A DNA stretch of 64,000 nucleotides, taken from assembly GCF_009496535.1 (NCBI RefSeq), contig NZ_WIDL01000001.1, positions 225,481 through 289,480 of the forward strand, read 5' to 3'. The position numbers and the translations under genes were made by a program. The stretch comes from Stenotrophomonas sp. MYb238. GTDB taxonomy: Bacteria; Pseudomonadota; Gammaproteobacteria; Xanthomonadales; Xanthomonadaceae. Positions within the stretch are counted from its first letter, which is position 1, and each line of letters starts with the position of its first letter. Positions 55,652 to 64,000 of this stretch are shown piece after piece. Below the pieces are notes generated by a model. That model made no database searches and was not told where the DNA came from. It was given only the letters and a program-made list of their open reading frames with translations.

Positions 55652-56812
55652 TCAGGTGCCGGCCGGCGCGCGCCAGACGCTTTCCAGCGGGTCCAGTTCG
55701 GCCGTCGTTCTTTCCTGCGCGCGCCAGCCCATGCCGCAGATGGCCAGCGGGCCTTCCTTCAGGGGATCGAGCGCAAGCACCTTCTCGATGTCGATCTCGT
55801 TGATCGCCGAGGTCACGAAGGCGCCCAGCCCGCATTCGGTCGCGGCCATGTACAGCGCCTGCGACATGTGGCCGGCATCGAGCATCATCGCGCGATAGAC
55901 CTTGCGGTGGTTGCGGTACTTCCAGAGGCTGCGCTCGAAGCGGCAGACCAGGATCGCCAGCACCGCCGCGTCCGCGAACCAGTGCTGGCCCGCCAGGAAG
56001 CGCCCCGCCATTTCCGCGTCGAACTCCTGCTCCGGGACCACCGGCGTCAGCGCATGCCGGAGCGGGTGATAGCGATAGAGGCCCGGGGCCACGCCTTCCA
56101 CGCGCTGTACCAGCAGGCACGCTTCCAATGGATGCAGGCCGCCGGCGGAGGGCACGTTCTTCTTCAGGAACACCAGGCCGGGCGCGGGTTCGAGCTGCGC
56201 ATGCGCGCGGAACGTCTGTTGCAGGACGGCCGAAAGCTGCCCGAGGGACAGGGCGCGACCGGAATCGAAGTTGCGGCAGGTCACACGCATCCGCCCCAGC
56301 GATTCCAGCGCACTGGCGGGAACGTCCGGAAGGTCGACCTGCCCTGCCGCCGGCGGATGATCCACTACCGCTGGCGGCGGCGACCCGAGCTGCCGGCGGA
56401 GGTCTTGCGCCGTGACAAGTTGGTTCCTCTCCATGTCCGTCACGCTGTCCACGCCCTGCCAGCGCGAATGACGGTGATGGATCGCCGCCAGCGGCCACCA
56501 GTGGCCATCGGACGGGCCGGCCTGGTGGGCAGGCCCGTTCTCCGGCGTGATGGGCGACGTCTCTTCGGCCACCAGCAATTCCAGTTCGAGCAACGAGAGC
56601 ACCAACGCCTGCGAATCGGGGTCCTCGGGCAACGTCTGCCAGCGTTGGGCGCTGCATTGGAGCAGCCACCGTGCCTGCTCGGGGCTTACAAGCCTGTGCT
56701 CATCCAGGTGGGCGGCCCATACCCGGATCTCGACGCGGGTGCGCAGCCCGTCGCCTCCTGCCAGCAGATCTCCAACATCCAGAGACGAAACTTCGCTCGG
56801 CTCCATGACCAT
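55652..56812 (-). CDS. SagB/ThcOx-type putative peptide maturation dehydrogenase
   Basis: This 386-residue protein has an N-terminal part of about 165 residues without clear motifs, and a C-terminal nitroreductase-like FMN domain with RVTCRNFDSGRALSLGQLSAV, the SagB signature PSAGGLHPLEACLLVQR, GLYRYHPLRHAL, and a final LAICGMGWRAQ. SagB-type enzymes oxidise azolines to azoles in RiPPs; no cyclodehydratase is in the window, so the reaction here is unknown. I recall this form as the dehydrogenase of a three-gene RiPP-like system in xanthomonads. It is divergent from the precursor-like gene. ATG at 56812 is chosen among three nearby. Confidence 0.82.
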   Translation of the reverse strand: MVMEPSEVSSLDVGDLLAGGDGLRTRVEIRVWAAHLDEHRLVSPEQARWLLQCSAQRWQTLPEDPDSQALVLSLLELELLVAEETSPITPENGPAHQAGPSDGHWWPLAAIHHRHSRWQGVDSVTDMERNQLVTAQDLRRQLGSPPPAVVDHPPAAGQVDLPDVPASALESLGRMRVTCRNFDSGRALSLGQLSAVLQQTFRAHAQLEPAPGLVFLKKNVPSAGGLHPLEACLLVQRVEGVAPGLYRYHPLRHALTPVVPEQEFDAEMAGRFLAGQHWFADAAVLAILVCRFERSLWKYRNHRKVYRAMMLDAGHMSQALYMAATECGLGAFVTSAINEIDIEKVLALDPLKEGPLAICGMGWRAQERTTAELDPLESVWRAPAGT

Positions 56813-56874
56813 GGCACGGCATCGACGTACTCTCACCTTTTCTCCCCGACCCGCGGCCATCAGCCGACGGGCAT

Positions 56875-56904
56875 TTGATCAAACGGACATGTTTCGACTG
56901 TATG
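56875..56904 (+). promoter_or_regulatory. Candidate promoter of the RiPP-like precursor gene
   Basis: TTGATC (56875-56880), 18 bases, then TGTATG (56899-56904) give a fair sigma70 match about 50 bases before the precursor ATG at 56956. A good ribosome site (CAGGGGAC) follows. Confidence 0.45.
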
Positions 56905-56955
56905 CTCAGCAACGACCCCGGGATCAAACGGGGGGACAAACACCACAGGGGACCC

Positions 56956-57258
56956 ATGAGCACCAATCACGACGGCAATGCCGCACACCCACCGCTGAGC
57001 CAGGAAATGGCCGCGCACCTGCTTGACCTGTTGTCGGAAGACGACGCCTTCCGCGAGTTGTTCGTTCTCGACCCGGAACAGGCCCTGATCCAGGCAGGCC
57101 TGTCGCCTTCAGAAGCCGCACAGGCCCTGTGTGGCAACAGCTGCATGCGTGTCAGCACGCTGGCCAGCAAGGAGGCCATCCAGGCCGCACGCGAGCAGCT
57201 ATTGCAGAGCATGACCTCCGAGGCGGCGCATACCATCGTCTTCTGCCTCAACGACTGA
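56956..57258 (+). CDS. RiPP precursor-like peptide (NHLP/Nif11-related leader)
   Basis: This 100-residue peptide has a leader-like region with FRELFVLDPEQALIQAGLS (about residues 32-50), the F-x3-L-x2-DP-x2-A-L-x2-AG pattern of nitrile hydratase-type leader peptides, and a C-terminal part with Cys59, Cys63 (ALCGNSCMRV) and Cys97. No GG or GA cleavage motif is obvious. I recall related peptides beside SagB-like dehydrogenase and cyclase-TPR genes in Xanthomonas relatives. Its last 60 bases overlap the 3' end of the cyclase-TPR gene on the other strand. The ATG has an AGGGGA site 6 bases upstream. Confidence 0.8.
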   Translation: MSTNHDGNAAHPPLSQEMAAHLLDLLSEDDAFRELFVLDPEQALIQAGLSPSEAAQALCGNSCMRVSTLASKEAIQAAREQLLQSMTSEAAHTIVFCLND

Positions 57259-59775
57259 GGCGACACCTGCGATCGCGGCATCCGCCGCGATCGTGTCCGC
57301 TACGTTCATCACCACGAACGCCTGCGCACCGAGCGGGTCGCCGTATGCCATGCCCTGATGGCTGGAAAGCCAGCGTTGTTCCTGCCGGCTCCCTTCCCGG
57401 TCCCCAGCGGCCAGCAGCGCATCCCGCATCGCCACATGCCACTGGATGAAGCCGCTGCCCTTGCCGGCCGCACGCAGCTGCTCCACCGATCGCCCGGGAT
57501 CGCCCCGCAACCGCCACTGATCGGCGGCTATGATCGCGAGCAACGCCTCGTTCCGCGGATGGCCTGAACGCTCCACCAACCCCGCCAGACGACGCTCCTC
57601 GGCCACGCCCAACGGCGTCCCTTCGAACCGCTGTTTCAGGCGCGCGCCCGCGAGCGCAATGGCAACCAGATCATCCATTTCGCCTGCGCCGGCGACATCG
57701 GCCGCCTGGATGACATGGTCGATCAACCCCGCCAGTTCGGACGGGGGAGGTTGCTCGCCGGCCCGATAACGGGCGACCAACGCCCCCAGATGCAGGGGCA
57801 CGCGCAGGACATCATTGCTGGTGGCCGCCTTGGCGACGCCCTCGTCCGCGACCCGCAATGCTTCCCCGGTCCGTCCGGCAGCAAGCAATGCCGCCGTCCA
57901 CTCCACATGGACAAGCGCATCGGATGGCTCGCGTTCCGCGCAGGCCTCCAGCATGCGCAAGGCGTCCTGCACGTTGCCAAGGGCGGCCAGGGCCGAAGCA
58001 TGGCGACGGTTGGGTGGCGCCCCGGAGATCCTTTCGGACTCTACGAAGCTGCGGATCGCAGCGTCGTATTCCCCTTTCACCAGCTGGATGCGGCCGATCA
58101 GTTCCCTGGAGACGTATCGCAAGGGTTCCTTCGAAGTCGCGGCGACGCCAGCCGCAGCCTGTGCCTCGTCCAGATTTCCCTTCACGAACTCGGCCCAGGC
58201 GTAATTCTGCTGCGCGGCTGCGATGTCCGGATACACCTCGGCCAACAGACGCCATTTCGCCGGGGCGTTCCGCGACGGCTGGGGTTCGAACTCCGCTTCC
58301 CAGGCCTCCACGTACAGGCGGTCGCGCACGGACAGGTGGTCGCGCAATGCGGCGGCTTGGCGCAGAGGTGCCCCCGCTTTTTCGGCTTCTCCCTGTGACA
58401 TGTAGGTACGCATGACGCCGACGAGCGCCAGTGCGAACTCCGGATCGATATCCACCGCCTTCTGGAACAACGCACGCGCATCGTCCATGCGGCGGTCGTT
58501 GTAGGTCTTCACGCCCAAGGCGTACATCTTCAACGCATCCAGGCTGCCGGTGGTTACCTCGGGCAGCGGTTGCGACATCTGCTGGATCGCTTCCGACGAT
58601 TCACCAAGCCGGTCGCGCACAGCCTGGGCGACGCCGTCGATCGTCGCCAACAGCCCGTCGATCTGTCTGACATCCCGGCTCAGCACATAGACGGTGGCCT
58701 GGGTCTGCGGATCGATGACCTCCACCGTCACCCGCAACCGCCCGCCGACCTCGGCCAGGGTCGGCAGGACGACGGCGCGGGCGCCGTCGCGGATCGCGAT
58801 CTCGCTGCCGATGGTCCGGTCTATGCGCGTGCCCCGCTCCTTCCTCATCCGCGCCAGCGTGTCGCTGACGGTCATGTCGCTGAGCACATTGATGTAGCGC
58901 GACTGCTCGAGGCTGATGCGGAATGCCTGCGCCATCGAATCGTCCAGCACGGCATTGCCGGTCAGGTTGCGCAGGTCGCCCATCACCACCCAGTCGCGCT
59001 CGGCGAAGGCGATGGCCGGTTCCGGGCGCAGGACGATCCAGGTTCCGATACCCAGCGCCACCAGCAGCGCCAATTCCGCCACCAGCGCCACCGGGCGCCG
59101 CCACAGTGGCAGGTCGCGCCAGGCCTTGGGCGTGCTGCGCGGCATGCGCAGCGGGGCGAAGCCGGGCTCGCCGACCTCGAAGACCTCCTGCGTGGTCGGC
59201 ACGCCCTTGAAGTGCCAGCGACCGTGCGACTTCCACAGCAGGTGCTCGCTGCGTCCGCCCAGTTCGCGGGCCGAGCGGCGCGCCAGCGATTCGGCCACGG
59301 CCGACAGCAGGATCTGCCCCGGCCGCGCCAGCGCCATCAGCCGCGCGGCCAGCGGCTTGGCCAGGCCCTCGACCTCCAGCGGCTTGGCGCCGGCCTGCAC
59401 CGCTTCGGCGCTGTTGTGCCAGGTCAGCACCTCGCCGACGTGCATGCCGGTCCGCGCCTGCAGATCGATCCCGCGCGAGCGCCCCAGTTCCTCCAGCCCA
59501 TGCCTGTAGTCCAGCGCGAACCCGAGCCCGCCGACCGGGCGCTCGAACAGCAGCAGCAGGCCGTCGGAGCGGTCGATCATCCGTCCCTTCCAGTGCTGCT
59601 GCAGGCGCAGCACCAGCCGGTCGTGTTCCTGGAACAGTTCCGCGGCCGCAGTGTCGCCCAGCCGTTCCACCAGGGCGACCGAATCGCACAGGTCGGTCAG
59701 CAGCAGCGTGTGTACGCGGGGGGCCGGAGCGCCCGCCATCCCATCGCTGTCGTGCGCGGCGGACGCCTGCTGCAT
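57199..59775 (-). CDS. Class III cyclase-like, TPR-containing membrane protein of a peptide modification locus
   Basis: This 858-residue protein has an N-terminal class III nucleotidyl cyclase-like domain (residues about 20-205) with metal Asp28 (LLLTDLCDS) and Asp71 (DRSDGLLLLFE). The usual substrate Lys appears to be Asp68, and the usual Asn before AARL is Pro (AKPLAARL), so activity is uncertain. One membrane helix follows (about 228-250), then a TolB-like segment (about 260-400) and TPR units to the end (LKMYALGVKTYNDRRMDDARALFQKAV). ATG at 59775 is preferred because it lies 1 base after the GGDEF stop. The 3' end overlaps the precursor gene by 60 bases. Confidence 0.85.
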   Translation of the reverse strand: MQQASAAHDSDGMAGAPAPRVHTLLLTDLCDSVALVERLGDTAAAELFQEHDRLVLRLQQHWKGRMIDRSDGLLLLFERPVGGLGFALDYRHGLEELGRSRGIDLQARTGMHVGEVLTWHNSAEAVQAGAKPLEVEGLAKPLAARLMALARPGQILLSAVAESLARRSARELGGRSEHLLWKSHGRWHFKGVPTTQEVFEVGEPGFAPLRMPRSTPKAWRDLPLWRRPVALVAELALLVALGIGTWIVLRPEPAIAFAERDWVVMGDLRNLTGNAVLDDSMAQAFRISLEQSRYINVLSDMTVSDTLARMRKERGTRIDRTIGSEIAIRDGARAVVLPTLAEVGGRLRVTVEVIDPQTQATVYVLSRDVRQIDGLLATIDGVAQAVRDRLGESSEAIQQMSQPLPEVTTGSLDALKMYALGVKTYNDRRMDDARALFQKAVDIDPEFALALVGVMRTYMSQGEAEKAGAPLRQAAALRDHLSVRDRLYVEAWEAEFEPQPSRNAPAKWRLLAEVYPDIAAAQQNYAWAEFVKGNLDEAQAAAGVAATSKEPLRYVSRELIGRIQLVKGEYDAAIRSFVESERISGAPPNRRHASALAALGNVQDALRMLEACAEREPSDALVHVEWTAALLAAGRTGEALRVADEGVAKAATSNDVLRVPLHLGALVARYRAGEQPPPSELAGLIDHVIQAADVAGAGEMDDLVAIALAGARLKQRFEGTPLGVAEERRLAGLVERSGHPRNEALLAIIAADQWRLRGDPGRSVEQLRAAGKGSGFIQWHVAMRDALLAAGDREGSRQEQRWLSSHQGMAYGDPLGAQAFVVMNVADTIAADAAIAGVASVVEAEDDGMRRLGGHALQ

Positions 59776-59776
59776 G

Positions 59777-60823
59777 TCAGCCCGCACCCAGCCAGTCCAC
59801 CGGCCACTGCAGCCGGTTGCCGCCGCGCCGCTTGGCCTCGTACAGGGCGCTGTCGGCGTGGGCGTACCAGTCGTTCCAGTCGCGCGCCGGATCGAGCAGG
59901 CAGGCGCCGATGCTCACCGGGCAGACGCGCGGCACCGGCTGCGAGCGCTCCAGCAGGCCCTGCACCGCATGCAGGACGAAGCCGGCCACATGCTCCAGCA
60001 CTTCGGCATCGGCGTCCTGCACCAGCAGGCAGAACTCGTCGCCGCCCAGGCGGCAGGCGAGCCCGCCGGGCTGCACCACCGAGCGCAGGATGTTGGCCAC
60101 CGCCTGCAGCACGCGGTCGCCGATCAGGTGGCCATGCTCGTCGTTGATGCTCTTGAAACGGTCGCAGTCGATCAGCAGCAGGCCCTGCGGCGGGTTGCGC
60201 GAGGGCTGCCGGCATTCCTGCAGGTAGAGGGTCAGGCCGCGGCGGTTGTGCAGGCCGGTCAGTTCGTCCGTCCGCACCAGCTCCTCGGTATGGCTGAGCT
60301 GGTGCGTGGTGGTATAGAGGTTGTCCAGCGCCGCTTCCAGGTCGTGGTTGCGGCGGCGCAGCTGCCGGATCAGCATCTGCTCGTTGGACACCACGCGCAT
60401 GATCGTGCGGCGCAGGAAGTAGGCGACCCGGCCCGGGTCGTGATCGACGAGCTTCTGGAAATCGGGGTGGGCCAGTTCGAGCAGGGTCAGTTCCGTCGAG
60501 GCGCGGGCATCGGCGCCGCGCCGGTGGTCGCCGATCAGCAGGCCCAGTTCGCCGAAGAACTCGCCCGGACCCAGGTACTTGACCACCAGGTCCTCGCCGA
60601 AATCGAGATCGACGATGCCGCTGACGATGACGAACATGCCGTCGCCGGAATCGCCGCGGCGGAACAGCATCTCCCCGGCGGCGACCTGGCGCTGCCGCCC
60701 GAAGCGCGAGAACAGCGCGAACTCGTCGGGCGACAGGACGGGATGCACGATTTCGGCCATCGCCATGCGGGCGACGCCCAGTTCGCGCTCTTCGGCCATG
60801 ATTGCAGCACTGTCGCTGGTCAT
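59777..60823 (-). CDS. Cyclic-nucleotide-binding GGDEF protein
   Basis: This 348-residue protein has a cNMP-binding domain (residues about 22-135: LFRRGDSGDGMFVIVSGIVDL, GPGEFFGELGLLIGDHRRGADARA, with Gly where CAP-type pockets have Ser/Thr after Arg), a helical linker with coiled-coil tendency (about 140-185), and a GGDEF domain (about 186-345: RTDELTGLHNRRGL, DCDRFKSINDEHGH, RLGGDEF). The GGDEF motif is intact; no RxxD inhibitory site precedes it, so it can likely make cyclic di-GMP. It overlaps translationally with the cyclase gene (TGA-C-ATG). ATG at 60823 has a GAGGGA site. Confidence 0.88.
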   Translation of the reverse strand: MTSDSAAIMAEERELGVARMAMAEIVHPVLSPDEFALFSRFGRQRQVAAGEMLFRRGDSGDGMFVIVSGIVDLDFGEDLVVKYLGPGEFFGELGLLIGDHRRGADARASTELTLLELAHPDFQKLVDHDPGRVAYFLRRTIMRVVSNEQMLIRQLRRRNHDLEAALDNLYTTTHQLSHTEELVRTDELTGLHNRRGLTLYLQECRQPSRNPPQGLLLIDCDRFKSINDEHGHLIGDRVLQAVANILRSVVQPGGLACRLGGDEFCLLVQDADAEVLEHVAGFVLHAVQGLLERSQPVPRVCPVSIGACLLDPARDWNDWYAHADSALYEAKRRGGNRLQWPVDWLGAG

Positions 60824-60938
60824 TTCCCTCAGCCCCACCGCCCCGTCGTCCCCTGGGGCCAGCGCGGAAGGATAGCACCGGCGCAAAGCGTGCGGGATGT
60901 CGCAATCCGGCATCCGCCCCATTCAGCCGCATCCCGGG

Positions 60939-60962
60939 AAAGGGCGGCCATCGTGGCCGCCC
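60939..60962 (-). terminator. Rho-independent terminator after aceA
   Basis: On the minus strand GGGCGGCCA and TGGCCGCCC form a 9-bp stem with a 3-base loop, followed by TTT. It lies 45 bases past the aceA stop and insulates the GGDEF-cyclase operon. Confidence 0.75.
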
Positions 60963-61006
60963 CCGCACCATACCCGTGCAACGGAAAACGTATCGATATG
61001 GCGCCG

Positions 61007-62338
<1,332 letters not shown>

Positions 62339-62367
62339 GGGAACTCCTTGGGGGGGCGCATGACCTG

Positions 62368-62434
62368 CAGGAGCGACTTCAGTCGCGATCGGGCTTTGCC
62401 GGGAAAGCTTCTTCGCGGCTGAAGCCGCTCCTAC
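62368..62434. repeat. GTAG-type REP pair (SMAG-like), copy E, with mismatched arms
   Basis: The left unit (CAGGAGCGACTTCAGTCGC) is of the GACT type with a degenerate head, and the right unit (GCGGCTGAAGCCGCTCCTAC) is of the GGCT type. The pair is thus a hybrid of the stems seen in copies A and B. It lies between aceA and aceB. Confidence 0.85.
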
Positions 62435-62477
62435 GAGGGAGGACGGGTACGGGGAAGGACGGGAAAGAAGGAAGCCG

Positions 62478-64000
62478 TCAGTCGATCTGCCGGTACGCCG
62501 GCAGGGTCAGGAACTCGGCCAGTTCGTCGGCGCGGCTGAGTTCGTCGAGCAGGCCGATGGCCTGGGTGATGCGGCCGCCGCCTGGCAGCGCGGCGGTGTC
62601 GCCGAGCCGCGCCGGCAGGGCGCGCAGCGTACTTTCCAGCAGTGCGCGGTCGACGGCGGTGCCGTCGTCCAGGTGCTGGTTGCCGGCATGCAGCCACTGC
62701 CAGATCTGGCTGCGGCTGATCTCGGCGGTGGCCGCGTCCTCCATCAGGTTGTGGATGGGCACGCAGCCGTTGCCGTCCAGCCACGCGGCCATGTAGCGCA
62801 CGCACACTTCCACGCTGTTCTCGAAGCCGGCGCGGGTGATGGTGCCGGCGCACGGGGCGACCAGGTCCTCGCGCGTGACCTGCACGTCGCGGCGCAGCAC
62901 GTGGTGCTGGTTCGGCCCGGGCATGTGCTCGTCGAAGATCGCGCGCGCCACCGGGATCAGCGCCGGGTGCGCCACCCAGGTGCCGTCGTGCCCGGCGCTG
63001 ACTTCGCGCAGCTTGTCCGCGCGCACCCGCGCCAGCGCCTGCTCGTTGGCGGCCGCGTCGTGGTTGATCGGGATCTGCGCGGCCATGCCGCCCATCGCAT
63101 GCGCGCCGCGGCGGTGGCAGGTCCGGATCAGCAGTTCCGAATACGCCTTCAGGAACGGCTGGGTCATCGTCACCTGGCCGCGCTCGGGCAGCACCTTGCC
63201 GGGGTGGCGGCGGAAGGTCTTCAGGTAGGAAAAGATGTAGTCCCAGCGCCCGCAGTTCAGGCCGACGATGCGGTCCTTCAGCGCGTGCAGGATCTCGTCC
63301 ATCTCGAACACCGCCGGCAAGGTCTCGATCAGCACCGTGACCTTGATCTGCCCGTGCGGCAGGCCGAGCATGCCTTCGATGTGCGACAGCGCGGTTTCCC
63401 ACAGCGCCGCCTCCTCCATCGACTGCAGCTTGGGCAGGTAGAAGTACGGGCCGCGATCCCGGCGCATCAGCGCGCGGGCGTTGTGGAAGGCGAACACGGC
63501 CGCGTCGAACAGGCCGCCGGCGATCGGCTGGCCGTCGACCAGCACGTGTTTCTCGTCCAGGTGCCAGCCGCGCGGCCGCACGATCAGCACCGCCTGTTCC
63601 TCGAACGGGCGCAGCGTGTAGTGCCTGCCGGGCTTGCCGCCCGCCGCCGGCGCCGTGTACTCGAGATCGCCACGCACCGCGCCGGCCAGCGCCTGCTGGC
63701 CGGCCAGCAGGTTGCGCCAGGTCGGCGAGGTCGAATCCTCGAAGTCGGCCATGAACACCCGGGCGCCGGAGTTCAGCGCGTTGATGACCATCTTCGCGTC
63801 GGTCGGGCCGGTGATCTCGACGCGGCGGTCCTGCAGGGCCGCCGGGGTCGGCGCGACCGTCCATTCGCCTTCACGGATGTGCGCGGTATCGGCGCGGAAG
63901 TCCGGCAGGCCGCCCTGGTCGAAGCAGGCCTGGCGCTGGCGGCGCGCCGCCAGCCGCGCCTGCCGCCCGGGCTCCACCGCCCGGTGCAGCGACACCAGCA
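62478..64000 (-). CDS. aceB: Malate synthase A, N-terminus cut by the window edge
   Basis: More than 505 residues are present of the enzyme that joins glyoxylate and acetyl-CoA to malate. Motifs are [63 protein letters not shown] and the catalytic Asp region [19 protein letters not shown]. It is the A form (about 530 residues), not the G form. The frame stays open to the edge ([13 protein letters not shown]), and the family start lies further upstream, so the true start is not in the window. Confidence 0.95.
   Translation of the reverse strand, partial: LVSLHRAVEPGRQARLAARRQRQACFDQGGLPDFRADTAHIREGEWTVAPTPAALQDRRVEITGPTDAKMVINALNSGARVFMADFEDSTSPTWRNLLAGQQALAGAVRGDLEYTAPAAGGKPGRHYTLRPFEEQAVLIVRPRGWHLDEKHVLVDGQPIAGGLFDAAVFAFHNARALMRRDRGPYFYLPKLQSMEEAALWETALSHIEGMLGLPHGQIKVTVLIETLPAVFEMDEILHALKDRIVGLNCGRWDYIFSYLKTFRRHPGKVLPERGQVTMTQPFLKAYSELLIRTCHRRGAHAMGGMAAQIPINHDAAANEQALARVRADKLREVSAGHDGTWVAHPALIPVARAIFDEHMPGPNQHHVLRRDVQVTREDLVAPCAGTITRAGFENSVEVCVRYMAAWLDGNGCVPIHNLMEDAATAEISRSQIWQWLHAGNQHLDDGTAVDRALLESTLRALPARLGDTAALPGGGRITQAIGLLDELSRADELAEFLTLPAYRQID

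Noticed and set aside
57129-57449. Plus-strand frame continuing past the precursor gene
   Set aside because: It is in another frame, overlaps both real genes, and has no ribosome site or motif.

Overview
The window is very GC-rich chromosomal DNA, almost certainly from a member of the Xanthomonadaceae/Lysobacteraceae (Pseudoxanthomonas, Luteimonas, Stenotrophomonas, Lysobacter or a near relative). The pointers are the birA-coaX-SPOR gene order, the PepSY-like-phoP-phoQ operon, palindromic repeats headed by GTAG (the SMAG type of REP known from Stenotrophomonas), and a RiPP gene trio that I recall mainly from this family. The genus is not resolved.

Layout. 1-4.6 kb is a denitrification/NO-response block: the end of nnrS, SirB2, a DUF2249 protein, a polytopic membrane protein, an FNR/DNR-type box, nirK, nirV and a Sco protein. 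4.7-20.6 kb is an accessory block: a decayed TpsA fragment, a small and apparently defective TpsA, a TpsB transporter, a 2651-residue TpsA adhesin, and a divergent response regulator/7TMR-DISM histidine kinase pair. Its two ends carry related ~150 bp sequences, and the right copy abuts tRNA-Thr(UGU). 20.7-28.7 kb is housekeeping: SPOR protein, coaX, birA, mtfA, phoPQ, dusA and an SMR transporter. 28.7-41 kb holds metE, mgtC, pncA, purU, an Old Yellow Enzyme, a sirtuin, a thioesterase and nrdAB. 41-49 kb holds a YggN protein, a VWA protein, zapE with a hydrolase, a DMT transporter, a MerC protein with a Zur-like site, an extracellular nuclease and cytochrome c5. 49.4-55.6 kb is a leucine catabolism operon with a TetR regulator. 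55.6-60.8 kb is the RiPP-type locus. 61-64 kb is the glyoxylate shunt (aceA and the start of aceB, which runs off the window).

Three things stand out. First, the RiPP-type locus has a 100-residue precursor-like peptide with a nitrile-hydratase/Nif11-like leader, a SagB/ThcOx-type dehydrogenase, a class III cyclase-TPR membrane protein, and a translationally coupled cNMP-binding GGDEF protein. The product chemistry and the role of the cyclase are unknown to me. Second, two cobalamin riboswitches lie just behind near-identical sigma70 promoters and control B12-independent isozymes (MetE and class Ia NrdAB). The nrd promoter also carries NrdR-like boxes. Third, the two-partner secretion island shows stages of decay: an intact TpsA/TpsB pair, a leaderless TpsA lacking the NPNG motif, and a frameshifted TpsA scrap.

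Several intergenic regions carry structured repeats: five GTAG-type REP pairs with covarying stems, and a composite hairpin-rich repeat between the two carboxylase subunit genes. All calls come from reading the sequence; no database search was run.
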